From Pseudoalteromonas neustonica (GTDB taxonomy: Bacteria; Pseudomonadota; Gammaproteobacteria; Enterobacterales; Alteromonadaceae), in assembly GCF_001653135.1 (NCBI RefSeq), contig NZ_BDDS01000007.1:62001-126000 (forward strand): DNA of 64,000 nt. The letters are read 5' to 3'. The translations under genes and the position numbers were made by a program. The notes under the pieces were generated by a model, which was given only the letters and a program-made list of their open reading frames with translations, did no database searches and was not told the DNA's origin. Shown here in pieces: positions 40,155 to 48,656 of this stretch (position 1 is the first letter of the stretch; every line of letters begins with the position of its first letter).

Positions 40155-40547
40155 TTAACCTGAGTGAAAACCATTCACTTTGCATTGTACTTTGGGTAAA
40201 GGTTCAGTTGCTTTGCTATCAAGGTGGCGCAAAAAGCATGTGTTATTTTTGATCAGCAACTCAAATCGATCGGGCATGTTAAGTTGCTTCCCCATAATTG
40301 GGTTACCCATCCCATCGCTTTTATTTACATTATCAACAACCATTACACTTTGCTGCATAAATACATCATCCGCCACGGCGATAGGATTACTGCGCATTAG
40401 CCTTGCCATACCTTGCGCTATTAGCTCACTTTGTGGCTTTATTAATAGTGCGTGCTGTAGTTTGGGCGTGGGTTTATCTGCATAAAAAGCACAACCGGCA
40501 AGTAGAAATATAGATAAAGCTGGTAATAGTCGTTTATTAAATAGCAT
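40155..40547 (-). CDS. Small lipoprotein of unknown function
   Basis: A 130-residue protein with a lipoprotein signal (LPALSIFLLAGCAFY, lipidated C19). The mature part contains no family motif I know; two cysteines (NNTCFLRH and KVQCKVN) near the end could form a disulfide. It lies 33 bases downstream of the S41 peptidase gene on the same strand and is probably in the same transcript. Confidence 0.65.
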   Translation of the reverse strand: MLFNKRLLPALSIFLLAGCAFYADKPTPKLQHALLIKPQSELIAQGMARLMRSNPIAVADDVFMQQSVMVVDNVNKSDGMGNPIMGKQLNMPDRFELLIKNNTCFLRHLDSKATEPLPKVQCKVNGFHSG

Positions 40548-40580
40548 TACTTAACCTCTTTAATACCCTCAATTAGCGAC

Positions 40581-42140
40581 CTAATTTGAGGGTAAAACCT
40601 TATTGGTTTCAATTAATGTGGTAGCACGATTATCAAATACGTCAGGTGTATCGCTAACGCTTGATGGTGCAAAGCCTTGTATACTGGCAGTTGAGGTAGC
40701 GACAGGGCAGCTACCATTACTTCGATAGCTTAAAGCTGTTTTAAGTAAGGCTTCATTTGGATCGCCTAGTTGGTAACTAAAGTCATCAGCCACTGCACAG
40801 CCCGCTATGCGCACAGGTAAGCGCTCATTATCTACTGTATTTTGCGGAGCAAAACCATCTGAATATTCACCAAACCCTTTATTATTTTCTCCTGTAAATT
40901 GAATACTGAAATAGGTTGTATCGCAGTTATCGGTAGGATAAAAACCGTAAGGTTTACCGCAAGTACCTGAACCAATTTGAATTACTTCTATATCAGCTCC
41001 TTGTAAGCCATTAATAATCGCTTCACTGGCTGAGCAAGTGCTACTGGTAGTTAATACATAAACCCGTTTTAAATTAAGACTCGGTAAAGGCGTGCCGGGA
41101 CTTACCGCTGGATTCTCAGCAAAGCCGATAAACTCGTCAATAAACATAACGGGTGCTAAAGGCTTAGCAGTAACAGGGTTTATAGTTGGGTGTTTGTCGT
41201 TAAAAATAGTGCGTTCAAATATTTTGTTATTTGTATTGGCGGCTCCAGCGATCATGTAGCCTATTTGGCTCGCCATTTGTAGAAAGCCCCCCCCGTTGTA
41301 ACGCATATCAATGATGAGATCAGTTACGTTACTTGCTTTTAGAGAATTAAAAGCATCAAAAAGTGGCTTTTCTGCAATCGCGTTGTGGCTATTAAATTGA
41401 AAATAACCCACCGAGTCATTTTCAAAGGTTTTTACATTAGTGACTGGTTGCGATGCAATGCTTTGTGAGATTAGCGTTACTTCACGCGTTTGTTGATTAT
41501 TGATATCTTTGAACAAAAAAGTGGTGCTCACACCAGTTTGTTTTGGATATAAACCAGCATTAAGAGTATCTACGTCAGCTTGGCTGGTCGCGTTAATAAA
41601 ATCGACACCATTGACTTCTAAAATTTCAAACCCTCGGCGAAGATTTTGATTACTGGCGGGAGAGTTCGCTTCAGTATAGCTGATCAGGCCTTTTCGAGGG
41701 GCACTTGAGCTAAATAGCTTCACTTTAAAGCCATAACCAAACGTGATACCTGATTGACTTTGTGCTTCCCACTCGGCGGTAGAAAGGCTGGAATGAAAGT
41801 TATCTTTGTTGGCACCAGAGTCAGTTTTTTGTTCTGTTTTTAATAAGGAGAAATAGTCACTCACACTTGCTGTTAGTGCAGGATCTCGGTCTATTATTTC
41901 GTCATACCATAGGTAAGTTTCGTTACTCCATGAGCGAAGAAAATGCTTTTGATTCAATGCTTGGCATTGTTTATCAAAATTACCTGATGGCTGAAAGACA
42001 CCTTGAGTCCAGCTAATTGTGTTACCAGTACTGCCGTCACTATCGGTCATGGTACTGCCACCACCGCAACCAGTCAGTACGGCCAAAAAAGTAACGTTAA
42101 AAAGGCCTAGTATAAGTTTGTTTTTAGATGAAGTAGTCAT
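40581..42140 (-). CDS. S41-family C-terminal-processing-like peptidase, lipoprotein
   Basis: 519 residues with a lipobox (AVLTGC, C25) followed by Gly/Ser-rich residues. The order is an N-terminal helical part (FLRSWSNETYLWYDEI), a PDZ-like domain (about 130-230; ANSPASNQNLRRGFEILEVNG) and the S41 domain (about 240-470) with DLIIDMRYNGGG and the nucleophile region TSSTCSASEAIINGL (about 365-379). It is probably an outer-membrane-anchored periplasmic protease. The C-terminal part has several cysteines (about 394-456) that may be disulfide-bonded. Confidence 0.88.
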   Translation of the reverse strand: MTTSSKNKLILGLFNVTFLAVLTGCGGGSTMTDSDGSTGNTISWTQGVFQPSGNFDKQCQALNQKHFLRSWSNETYLWYDEIIDRDPALTASVSDYFSLLKTEQKTDSGANKDNFHSSLSTAEWEAQSQSGITFGYGFKVKLFSSSAPRKGLISYTEANSPASNQNLRRGFEILEVNGVDFINATSQADVDTLNAGLYPKQTGVSTTFLFKDINNQQTREVTLISQSIASQPVTNVKTFENDSVGYFQFNSHNAIAEKPLFDAFNSLKASNVTDLIIDMRYNGGGFLQMASQIGYMIAGAANTNNKIFERTIFNDKHPTINPVTAKPLAPVMFIDEFIGFAENPAVSPGTPLPSLNLKRVYVLTTSSTCSASEAIINGLQGADIEVIQIGSGTCGKPYGFYPTDNCDTTYFSIQFTGENNKGFGEYSDGFAPQNTVDNERLPVRIAGCAVADDFSYQLGDPNEALLKTALSYRSNGSCPVATSTASIQGFAPSSVSDTPDVFDNRATTLIETNKVLPSN

Positions 42141-42190
42141 AAAAGCGTTCTGTTTTTATACAACAATAAGCTGAATATAGCGGTTTTTAA

Positions 42191-43033
42191 TTAAAGTTGA
42201 TAGCAGTGACGCGCGTTTTTATAGCTTAATTGTTGCCATAAGCTGTGGGTTTTGCAAAGCGTAAAATGACTTAACCAGCGCTGTTGATAGCTTGAATTGA
42301 TTTGGCATACGGGAAAATTACTAGCAAACATCACGCGCTGTTGACCAAAGCATTGAAGAATAAAGTCAAAACACGCTTGTTGCTGAGCTTGCAGTATAGC
42401 TGTAAATAGCTCAAAGCCTGAGAATTTAATCGTGCAGTTGGGTATGTGAGCGAGTCGACGAATTCCCTCTTGCCATAGAGAGAGGTTATTCGGCAAACCA
42501 GCATGGTTTATGACTACGTGCAAGTTTGGGAGTTGTTGGCAGTACTTAATTAATTGCTCGGTGATAGCTAAGTTTTCAACATTAAACTGTGCTTCAAACA
42601 TTAGTTGGCAATCATTCAAAAGCGTTAAATTATCAAGGCAATTAGGGTGAGTTAACCGAGTTGCATCCGCACCTTCGGTTATGTCTCTAATCCCCACCAA
42701 ACTTGAATGTGATAAAGCGTTTATCGCATTATTAAAGTCCTCAGGTGGACTATCAATGCAAGCAAAACCTACTGCTTTATAGTTTTCCCCGTGCAGATGC
42801 TGCGCCAGCCAGTTTAGCTCATTAATTGGGTTTTTATTATCAAACCCTGCTTCAATATGCACCAGCCCTATGATTTCAAATGGACTCGTTTGTTGTAGTT
42901 GTGCAGCATTAATAGGGCGTTTAATAGTCTCTAAATTTGGCCAAGAGGGCGGATTACTTCCTTGTAGCCACTCATATTGCCCATCTAGCAAATTAAAAAA
43001 ATGCACGTGAGGGTCAATAATACGTTCGCTCAT
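42191..43033 (-). CDS. Amidohydrolase-superfamily lactonase-like protein
   Basis: A 280-residue amidohydrolase of the PDC-hydrolase/L-fuconolactonase type. It starts with the DPHVHFF metal motif (H9 and H11), then YEWLQGSNPPSW, HIEAG, GIRDI, VVINHAGLP and FASNFPVCQI, in the order seen in L-rhamnono- and L-fucono-lactonases. It probably opens a sugar lactone. It overlaps the SDR gene by four bases, so dehydrogenase and lactonase are coupled, as expected for oxidation of an aldose to its acid. Confidence 0.85.
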   Translation of the reverse strand: MSERIIDPHVHFFNLLDGQYEWLQGSNPPSWPNLETIKRPINAAQLQQTSPFEIIGLVHIEAGFDNKNPINELNWLAQHLHGENYKAVGFACIDSPPEDFNNAINALSHSSLVGIRDITEGADATRLTHPNCLDNLTLLNDCQLMFEAQFNVENLAITEQLIKYCQQLPNLHVVINHAGLPNNLSLWQEGIRRLAHIPNCTIKFSGFELFTAILQAQQQACFDFILQCFGQQRVMFASNFPVCQINSSYQQRWLSHFTLCKTHSLWQQLSYKNARHCYQL

Positions 43034-43758
43034 TGTGCGGTATAACCGCCATCGATAGTTTGTAAGCTGCCAGTAATAAAACAGGCCTCATCGCTGGCTA
43101 AAAAATTGACTAACGCGGCGACTTCATCTGCTCGACCCAGCCTACCTAGCGGTTGCAAAGCACCTTCTTCGGCAACTATGCTGGCTTTATCTGCGCCACT
43201 GCGAGCACAGTAAGCATCAATCGCATTATGAAATAAGGGGGTTTCAATGGTGCCGGGGCATACAGCATTAGCACGAATATTAAACTGGGCGTAATCAAGC
43301 GCGGTTGTTTTTGCCATTGACGCTAACGCATGTTTGGTGAGGTTATACGCAAACGAGTTTGTTTTAGCTATGATGGCTTGATCTGAGGCAATTAAAATAA
43401 TCGCCCCATTTTTTTGCGTTTTCATACTTGGTAATACGCTTTGAATTGCTGCGTACGCACCTTTTACATTAAGCGCAAACAAACTGTCGAAGGTTGCTTC
43501 ATCCGTGTTTTCAATGGTTGCACTTAAATGGCGGCCAGCATTAGATACCAATATATCAATGTGCTTAGTTGTGCTAGCAATGTCAGTAATAACGCTTTTA
43601 ACCGTATTTACATTACTGACATCACAGCGGTGCCAAGTACCTAAATCTGAATGTTCGAGATCAAGGTTGTGAACCTGATAACCATTTTTTATAAAACGTG
43701 CAACAATAGCTTGGCCTATGCCTTTACTACCGCCTGTAACGATTGCAACCTTTGACAT
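43030..43758 (-). CDS. Short-chain dehydrogenase/reductase (sugar dehydrogenase-like)
   Basis: A 242-residue classical SDR with TGGSKGIG (8-15), NAG (73-75), S125, and Y138/K142 in the YNLTK motif. PGTIETPLF and the final FITGSLQTIDGGY are typical. The D33 end of the second strand (HNLDLEH) suggests NAD+ preference. It sits between slyD (9-base gap upstream) and the lactonase-like gene (4-base overlap). Together they could oxidise a sugar to the lactone and open it. Confidence 0.9.
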   Translation of the reverse strand: MSKVAIVTGGSKGIGQAIVARFIKNGYQVHNLDLEHSDLGTWHRCDVSNVNTVKSVITDIASTTKHIDILVSNAGRHLSATIENTDEATFDSLFALNVKGAYAAIQSVLPSMKTQKNGAIILIASDQAIIAKTNSFAYNLTKHALASMAKTTALDYAQFNIRANAVCPGTIETPLFHNAIDAYCARSGADKASIVAEEGALQPLGRLGRADEVAALVNFLASDEACFITGSLQTIDGGYTAQ

Positions 43759-43767
43759 AGAATTTCC

Positions 43768-44256
43768 CTAGTGGTTGTGACCACAACCGCCTTCGCTGTG
43801 AACGTGACCGTGTGATACTTCTTCACTTGTAGCTTCACGTACGCTTAATACTTGCACATCAAAAGTCAGTGTTTTACCAGCAAAAGGGTGGTTTAAATCA
43901 CAGTCAGCATTAAAACGACCTACTTTAACAATCGTTACTTGATGACGACCTTGGTTAGAGCTAACCATTGCAGTCATGCCAGCTTTCCACACTTTGGTGT
44001 CACCTTGGAGGTGCTTAAGTGGAATACGTTGGATTAGATCATCAACACGCTCACCATAAGATTCGCTTGGCTCAAGAGTAACACTGAAGCTATCACCAGC
44101 GGCTTTGCCTTCAAGGGCTGTTTCTAAACCTGGAAGCATGCCTTCAAGGCCATGAATGTATGTTAATGGTTCATTGCCAGTGCTTGTTTCTATTTGTTCA
44201 CCGGCTTCACTTAATGTGTAGTGAAACTCAACCGCTGAGTTTTTGCTGATTTGCAT
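43768..44256 (-). CDS. slyD: SlyD-type FKBP peptidyl-prolyl isomerase
   Basis: A 162-residue protein with an FKBP domain (AVEFHYTLSEAGEQIETSTG; LTYIHGLEGMLPGLETALEGK) interrupted by the insert-in-flap chaperone domain (about 70-125), and a metal-binding tail rich in His and Cys (SHGHVHSEGGCGHNH). SlyD catalyses prolyl isomerisation, acts as a chaperone, and supplies nickel for hydrogenase and urease maturation in some bacteria. The His tail is shorter than in E. coli. Confidence 0.93.
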   Translation of the reverse strand: MQISKNSAVEFHYTLSEAGEQIETSTGNEPLTYIHGLEGMLPGLETALEGKAAGDSFSVTLEPSESYGERVDDLIQRIPLKHLQGDTKVWKAGMTAMVSSNQGRHQVTIVKVGRFNADCDLNHPFAGKTLTFDVQVLSVREATSEEVSHGHVHSEGGCGHNH

Positions 44257-44327
44257 GCCAATCTCTTTAATATTTACTGAATGAAACGCTAATTTTACGC
44301 TAAATACGGATGATGTGAAACTGCTGG

Positions 44328-45863
44328 TTAGTGTGGTTGTTTTAAGGTTTTCTCTAATCCTAACAATAAGCCATCATTTTGTAATTGGGAGATCGGCTTT
44401 ATTGCTTGTGGCAAGTGTAATACGAGCGTTATACCCGGTTTTAAGATGCTAGAGGCACTGAGTTTATTCCACTGTGCGAGGTCTTTATGCGAGACATCAT
44501 AAAGTTGACTGATATCCCAAATTGTATCCCCAGGCTTGACTTGGTAATTAACAGTAATGGTTGCAGTGGCTACTTGGGTATCATCTAAATAAGGACTGAT
44601 TTTATAGTCAATTGTCAGTGAGCCTGGCATTGTTTTTGGCTGTCCTGTGAGTAGGCGTTCGCCAATACCAATGAGGTTGGTCTTTTTATTATTTAACATT
44701 TTTAGCTTTTTAACGGGCATATCAAACTTTTTAGCGATGCCGTATAAGGTATCGTTTTTCTTAACAAAGTACTCCCCAGTAAAGTTACTCTTGAAGAACT
44801 GACTGCTTAGCAATGCTTGCTGTTGCAAGGGAAGGAGTAATGTATGAGGCCCATTTGGTGAACTTTGATTTTTTAAATAACCAGGGTTGAGTTTATGCAA
44901 TTGGCTGCGCCCTACACCTGATAGATTAGCAATAACAGAAAAATCAAACTGTTGACCTACATTAAACTCAGTAGTTTGGGCTTTATTCTTAAGCTTAGGG
45001 CGTATTAAGCCTAGCTTAGGGTTTTGCACTAAATAGCTTAATGCTAAGAGCTTAGGTACGTAATCTGACGTTTCTTTAGGGAGTTTGAGAGACCAATAGT
45101 CGGTGCTTTTACCACGTTTTTTATTATTAGCAATTGCGCGTTGTACTCGACCTTCGCCACTATTATAAGCCGCGAGTGCATGCATCCAGTTACCATCAAA
45201 ACGTTTATATAAATATTCTAAATACGCCAGAGCAGCATCTGTTGAAGCCAGTACATCTTGACGGCCGTCATACCATTGATCTGACTTAATACCAAAATGA
45301 TGCGCAGTGGCTGCGACTAACTGCCATACCCCAACAGCTTGAGCAGAGGAACTGATCGTTGGGCGAAAGTCACTCTCAACAAAAGGTAATAATGCCAGTT
45401 CCATCGGCAGCTTACGTTGTTCTACTTTATTGACGATATGGTACAAGTAAGGAGCAGCTCGCTCGTTCACTATTTGTAGATATTTAGGTTGGCGGGTATA
45501 CCATTTAATCCGTTTATTGAGTGCCCTATTTAGATAGATTTTAATATGTAAGTTGTCAGCAATATGCTGCCATAAATCAGGGCTTGCGGATCGTGAGTGT
45601 GACTTTTCAATTGTAGGTTTATACGGACTCGGTACTGTGTGATTTTTTTTATTGGGTTGCAGTAGTTCAGTCGATATAGTGGTCGTAGGCGGTGTTGCTT
45701 GTGCGTTCGTGCTTACCGCAATAGCGTTTTTTGTTGACGGCTTAAAGTGGTTAAAAATAACGGGGGCTTGTTCTATATCAGGCGCTGCAGGTTGCAGCTT
45801 TGTAGACTGACAGCCGCTGAGTAATATTGCTATTACGAAAATGAAAAAATAATTCCTGCGCAT
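44328..45863 (-). CDS. mltD: Membrane-bound lytic murein transglycosylase D
   Basis: A 511-residue lipoprotein from the ATG at 45863 (MRRNYFFIFVIAILLSGC); a GTG 9 bases further upstream is possible. After a linker (20-85) comes the SLT domain (about 95-270) with the catalytic Glu in LALLPFVESDFRP, QAVGVWQLVAATA and ALAAYNSGEGRVQRAI. At least two LysM modules follow in the C-terminal half (EYFVKKNDTLYGIAKKF and NYQVKPGDTIWDISQLYDV). It cleaves peptidoglycan glycan strands to 1,6-anhydro products. Confidence 0.93.
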   Translation of the reverse strand: MRRNYFFIFVIAILLSGCQSTKLQPAAPDIEQAPVIFNHFKPSTKNAIAVSTNAQATPPTTTISTELLQPNKKNHTVPSPYKPTIEKSHSRSASPDLWQHIADNLHIKIYLNRALNKRIKWYTRQPKYLQIVNERAAPYLYHIVNKVEQRKLPMELALLPFVESDFRPTISSSAQAVGVWQLVAATAHHFGIKSDQWYDGRQDVLASTDAALAYLEYLYKRFDGNWMHALAAYNSGEGRVQRAIANNKKRGKSTDYWSLKLPKETSDYVPKLLALSYLVQNPKLGLIRPKLKNKAQTTEFNVGQQFDFSVIANLSGVGRSQLHKLNPGYLKNQSSPNGPHTLLLPLQQQALLSSQFFKSNFTGEYFVKKNDTLYGIAKKFDMPVKKLKMLNNKKTNLIGIGERLLTGQPKTMPGSLTIDYKISPYLDDTQVATATITVNYQVKPGDTIWDISQLYDVSHKDLAQWNKLSASSILKPGITLVLHLPQAIKPISQLQNDGLLLGLEKTLKQPH

Positions 45864-45917
45864 AAACACCACCGAATCAATATCCCTTTATAAGCTTAGC
45901 ACAACCTTGTGTAGGGT

Positions 45918-46937
45918 CTATTTTGACTGTTTCGCGCGCTTAAGTCCAGCTTGTAGAAATAAAGGGTAAGCTTTATAGGCAGTTGTATCAATTTGATAAT
46001 CTTTAGCAAATTCAGCAGGGAAGCTTTGCTGTAATGTTGTAAGTTCCACATTGGGATTGGTTGATACATGCATAATAATTTGTTGTAAAAACCTGTATGG
46101 CTGACTTAAATCAGTTGCTTTTAAGGGCGCTCCATGGCCCGGTAAAATTATTTTTATCTGTTTGTTATTGCTAAATTGTTTAAGTAGTTCTGCCCATTCA
46201 ACTAAGTTGCCGTGTCCAGGGTAAGGCAGCCAATCTACAATGTCTCCCCCTAGTAAGATGGTTCCTTGTTCTGCTAGTAATGTCAGATCTCCATTTGTAT
46301 GTGCTTGATGGGCGTGCAGCGTTATAGGGTAGTCACCTAAATTGAGTGTGAGAGAATCAGAGACTTGCATTGCATTTGGCTGCAAATTAAATTTTCGCCA
46401 GCGAAGTAGACGCTGTTTGGCTAATTCTAATTTCTTTCTCCATTGTGGCTGTAAAAAAGCTGGTTGTTCAGCTAATCGTTGATAACTAAGCTCAATACTT
46501 TGCTCGTAACTATCAAGTTTATCTTCAAAGGCACGTTGAAAATTTGCAAACTCGCGGGCAATCTGTTTATGAACAATGAGTTTGGCGTTTGGGTAACTGT
46601 GTTGCAAAATGGCCATACCTAATAAGTGATCATCATGAAAATGGCTCGCAACTAAATAGCAAAGAGGGGTCGTCAAAGTTGACTTTAGTTTTACAATTGT
46701 AGCTTCAACGGCTGCAAAATTGCCGCTGGCATCAAACATTAAAGCGCACTCTTTACCTTGGATTAATACTTGGTTGGAATCATAAAAGCGTAGCTTTGGT
46801 TGCTGTTGTAAAAATTGAATGTTTGGGCTGATTGTTTGCCACGTTACGGCACTATAGGCGAAAGGTGCTAAGCTGATTAGTAACCCAACAATTAGCAGTT
46901 TAAATGTAGTTATTAGTTTGAAAGGACTACTTAGCAT
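45918..46937 (-). CDS. Secreted metallo-beta-lactamase-fold hydrolase
   Basis: A 339-residue protein with a signal peptide (LLISLAPFAYSA, cut near residue 29) and the MBL zinc motif HFHDDHLLG, then HAHQAHTNGDLTL, LLGGDIVDW and LPGHG, which give a full set of metal ligands. Similar secreted MBL proteins include class B3 beta-lactamases and quorum-lactonase relatives, but this one has a long helical insert (about 125-195) and no clear specificity marker, so I call it only a hydrolase. Confidence 0.8.
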   Translation of the reverse strand: MLSSPFKLITTFKLLIVGLLISLAPFAYSAVTWQTISPNIQFLQQQPKLRFYDSNQVLIQGKECALMFDASGNFAAVEATIVKLKSTLTTPLCYLVASHFHDDHLLGMAILQHSYPNAKLIVHKQIAREFANFQRAFEDKLDSYEQSIELSYQRLAEQPAFLQPQWRKKLELAKQRLLRWRKFNLQPNAMQVSDSLTLNLGDYPITLHAHQAHTNGDLTLLAEQGTILLGGDIVDWLPYPGHGNLVEWAELLKQFSNNKQIKIILPGHGAPLKATDLSQPYRFLQQIIMHVSTNPNVELTTLQQSFPAEFAKDYQIDTTAYKAYPLFLQAGLKRAKQSK

Positions 46938-46997
46938 GGGTCATATCGATCAATAAAATAGGTCGCTTACAGTAGCTTATTTTATTGGTAATAACAA

Positions 46998-47021
46998 AAA
47001 AAGCGCTAAGTAGCGCTTTTT
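46998..47021 (-). terminator. Terminator of the zapA transcript
   Basis: An 11-bp stem (46998-47008 with 47011-47021; at least 9 bp with a realistic loop), A-rich on one side and T-rich on the other, touching the zapA stop codon. It leaves no room for a 6S RNA gene after zapA. Confidence 0.85.
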
Positions 47022-47319
47022 ATTTGGCTGATGAGCTACCTAAGTATGCACTTAGTTTATCAACAAGCTGATCGTGCTGTTGTAGTTCTGCACTTTGCTG
47101 TGCTTTTGCTTCAAGCAGTTCGTGACTAATGTTCAAAGCAGCCATTAATAAAGCTTTTTGATCATTGCGAACCGTTGAGCGTTGCTTCATTTGCTCGACT
47201 AAATCATTAAGATGTTTAGCGGCAGCAATTAGAGCGTCTTCTTGTCCTACAGGGCAAGCAAATTGCTGCTCTTTACCAAGCAACTCAACGGTGACTCGCT
47301 GGTTTTGCAGCTCAGACAT
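47020..47319 (-). CDS. zapA: Cell division protein ZapA
   Basis: A 99-residue ZapA: a globular N-terminus (VTVELLGKEQQFACPVGQEDALIAAAKHLND) and a C-terminal coiled coil (about 50-90). ZapA cross-links FtsZ protofilaments at the division ring. Its ATG overlaps the stop of the upstream coiled-coil gene by one base. Confidence 0.95.
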   Translation of the reverse strand: MSELQNQRVTVELLGKEQQFACPVGQEDALIAAAKHLNDLVEQMKQRSTVRNDQKALLMAALNISHELLEAKAQQSAELQQHDQLVDKLSAYLGSSSAK

Positions 47320-47549
47320 TAGTTTGCCTGTTGAGCGCTTTGTAGTTTCTCAAGTAGGCCTGTTAACGTTGTGCTGGTATCTTTTTGTTTTTCTTCGCTT
47401 TCAAGTGCTTCAAGTTGAAGAATTTCATTTTCATCAATCAGCTGACTGTTTTTATCTTTAAGTTCATTCACTTCTGTTTGAAGTTGTGAATTTTGGCTAA
47501 TTAATTGGTCGATCAGTTGTTCTAATTGAGAAAGGGTCTCGTTATTCAT
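47319..47549 (-). CDS. Small coiled-coil protein of the TIGR02449 family
   Basis: A 76-residue all-helical protein from the ATG at 47549 (MNNETLSQLEQLIDQLISQN), with clear heptads of Leu/Ile and many Gln/Asn/Glu. Upstream starts at 47561 and 47585 are possible. It resembles the TIGR02449/ZapB-like proteins encoded next to zapA in gammaproteobacteria, so a role at the division ring is likely but unproven. It shares a TAATG junction with zapA. Confidence 0.85.
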   Translation of the reverse strand: MNNETLSQLEQLIDQLISQNSQLQTEVNELKDKNSQLIDENEILQLEALESEEKQKDTSTTLTGLLEKLQSAQQAN

Positions 47550-47767
47550 AAATGCGCTCATAAAACTGTGATTATTGTCATGCAAATGTAAAGCAAAATT
47601 GCTTTATATGCCAGTATTTACGTGTGTTTTAGCTGATTTTTATTCGTCGTTAAGGGATAATTCAGCTAACGGGCTATTTCATTCAGAATTGGTTCACGCT
47701 CAGTTGCCAAATGCATAATGTTTATGGTTCACTGGTTTTATAAATAAGCTTATAGCGAAATTAAATT

Positions 47768-48607
47768 ATGCTCAGTTACAGACACTCATTTCATGCGGGT
47801 AATCCGGCCGATGTTGTTAAACATTTGGTACTTGCTCAGGTATTAAGTTACCAAACTCTTAAAGATAAACCGTTGGATTATATTGATACGCATTCTGGCG
47901 CCGGTTTTTTTGAATTGGCTGGGGCAGATGCCCAAAAGACCCAAGAATACCTCGATGGTATCGCCAAGCTCTATCAACATACGAGTGAACATCAAGAGTT
48001 AAATGATTATATTGATCTGATTAAGTCGTTTAATGAAAGTGAGGCGTTAGCGTTTTATCCAGGGTCACCAAAAATTGCAGAGCACTTTTTACGTCGCCAA
48101 GACAAAGGTTGGTTCTTTGAGTTGCATCCACGAGACTTGGCATTATTACAAGAAAATATGAGCGGCAAGCGCTCTATACGTGTCCGTGGTGAAAACGGCT
48201 TTACAGGCCTAGTCGGGTTATTGCCGCCAGCATCTCGTAGGGCATGTGTATTAATTGATCCACCTTATGAAATTAAAGATGATTACGACACCGTTGTAAA
48301 AACATTAACGAAGGCTTATCAGCGTTTTTCTACTGGCACTTATATGATTTGGTATCCAGTTGTAGATAGAGAGCGTATTGAGCGCATGGAAGAGGGCTTA
48401 ATTGCATCAGGTATGCGTAATATTCAATTATTTGAATTAGCCACAGAAGAAGATACCGAGGTTCATGGCATGACAGCCTCAGGTATGATCGTAATTAACC
48501 CACCGTGGAAGTTAAAACAAACAATGGATAATGTATTACCTGAGCTAGTTAGCTTATTGAGTGATTCATCAGGTTTTTATCGCAGCGAACAATTAGTCGA
48601 AGAATAA
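47768..48607 (+). CDS. rlmJ: 23S rRNA (adenine(2030)-N6)-methyltransferase RlmJ
   Basis: A 279-residue RlmJ (formerly YhiR) starting MLSYRHSFHAGNPADVVKHLVL, with DTHSGAGFFEL, AFYPGSPKIA, the N6-methyltransferase motif IDPPYE and MTASGMIVINPPWKL. It methylates A2030 of 23S rRNA. It is divergent from the zapA pair and has its own terminator. Confidence 0.97.
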   Translation: MLSYRHSFHAGNPADVVKHLVLAQVLSYQTLKDKPLDYIDTHSGAGFFELAGADAQKTQEYLDGIAKLYQHTSEHQELNDYIDLIKSFNESEALAFYPGSPKIAEHFLRRQDKGWFFELHPRDLALLQENMSGKRSIRVRGENGFTGLVGLLPPASRRACVLIDPPYEIKDDYDTVVKTLTKAYQRFSTGTYMIWYPVVDRERIERMEEGLIASGMRNIQLFELATEEDTEVHGMTASGMIVINPPWKLKQTMDNVLPELVSLLSDSSGFYRSEQLVEE

Positions 48608-48610
48608 AAG

Positions 48611-48637
48611 TAAACGCCCAGCATAACTGGGCGTTTA
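48611..48637. terminator. Bidirectional terminator after rlmJ
   Basis: A perfect 11-bp stem (48611-48621 with 48627-48637) with loop CATAA lies between the convergent rlmJ and YbaY-META genes; the T-tract is short. Confidence 0.75.
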
Positions 48638-48656
48638 ATACTCAGAGAAATCAAAA

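Noticed and set aside
45918-46937. MBL-fold gene as a class B3 beta-lactamase or gloB
   Set aside because: It has a signal peptide and a helical insert, so it is not gloB, and the residues specific for carbapenemases could not be identified.
46938-47019. Place where a 6S RNA gene often follows zapA
   Set aside because: Only about 80 bases lie here, filled by a terminator, which is too short for 6S RNA.
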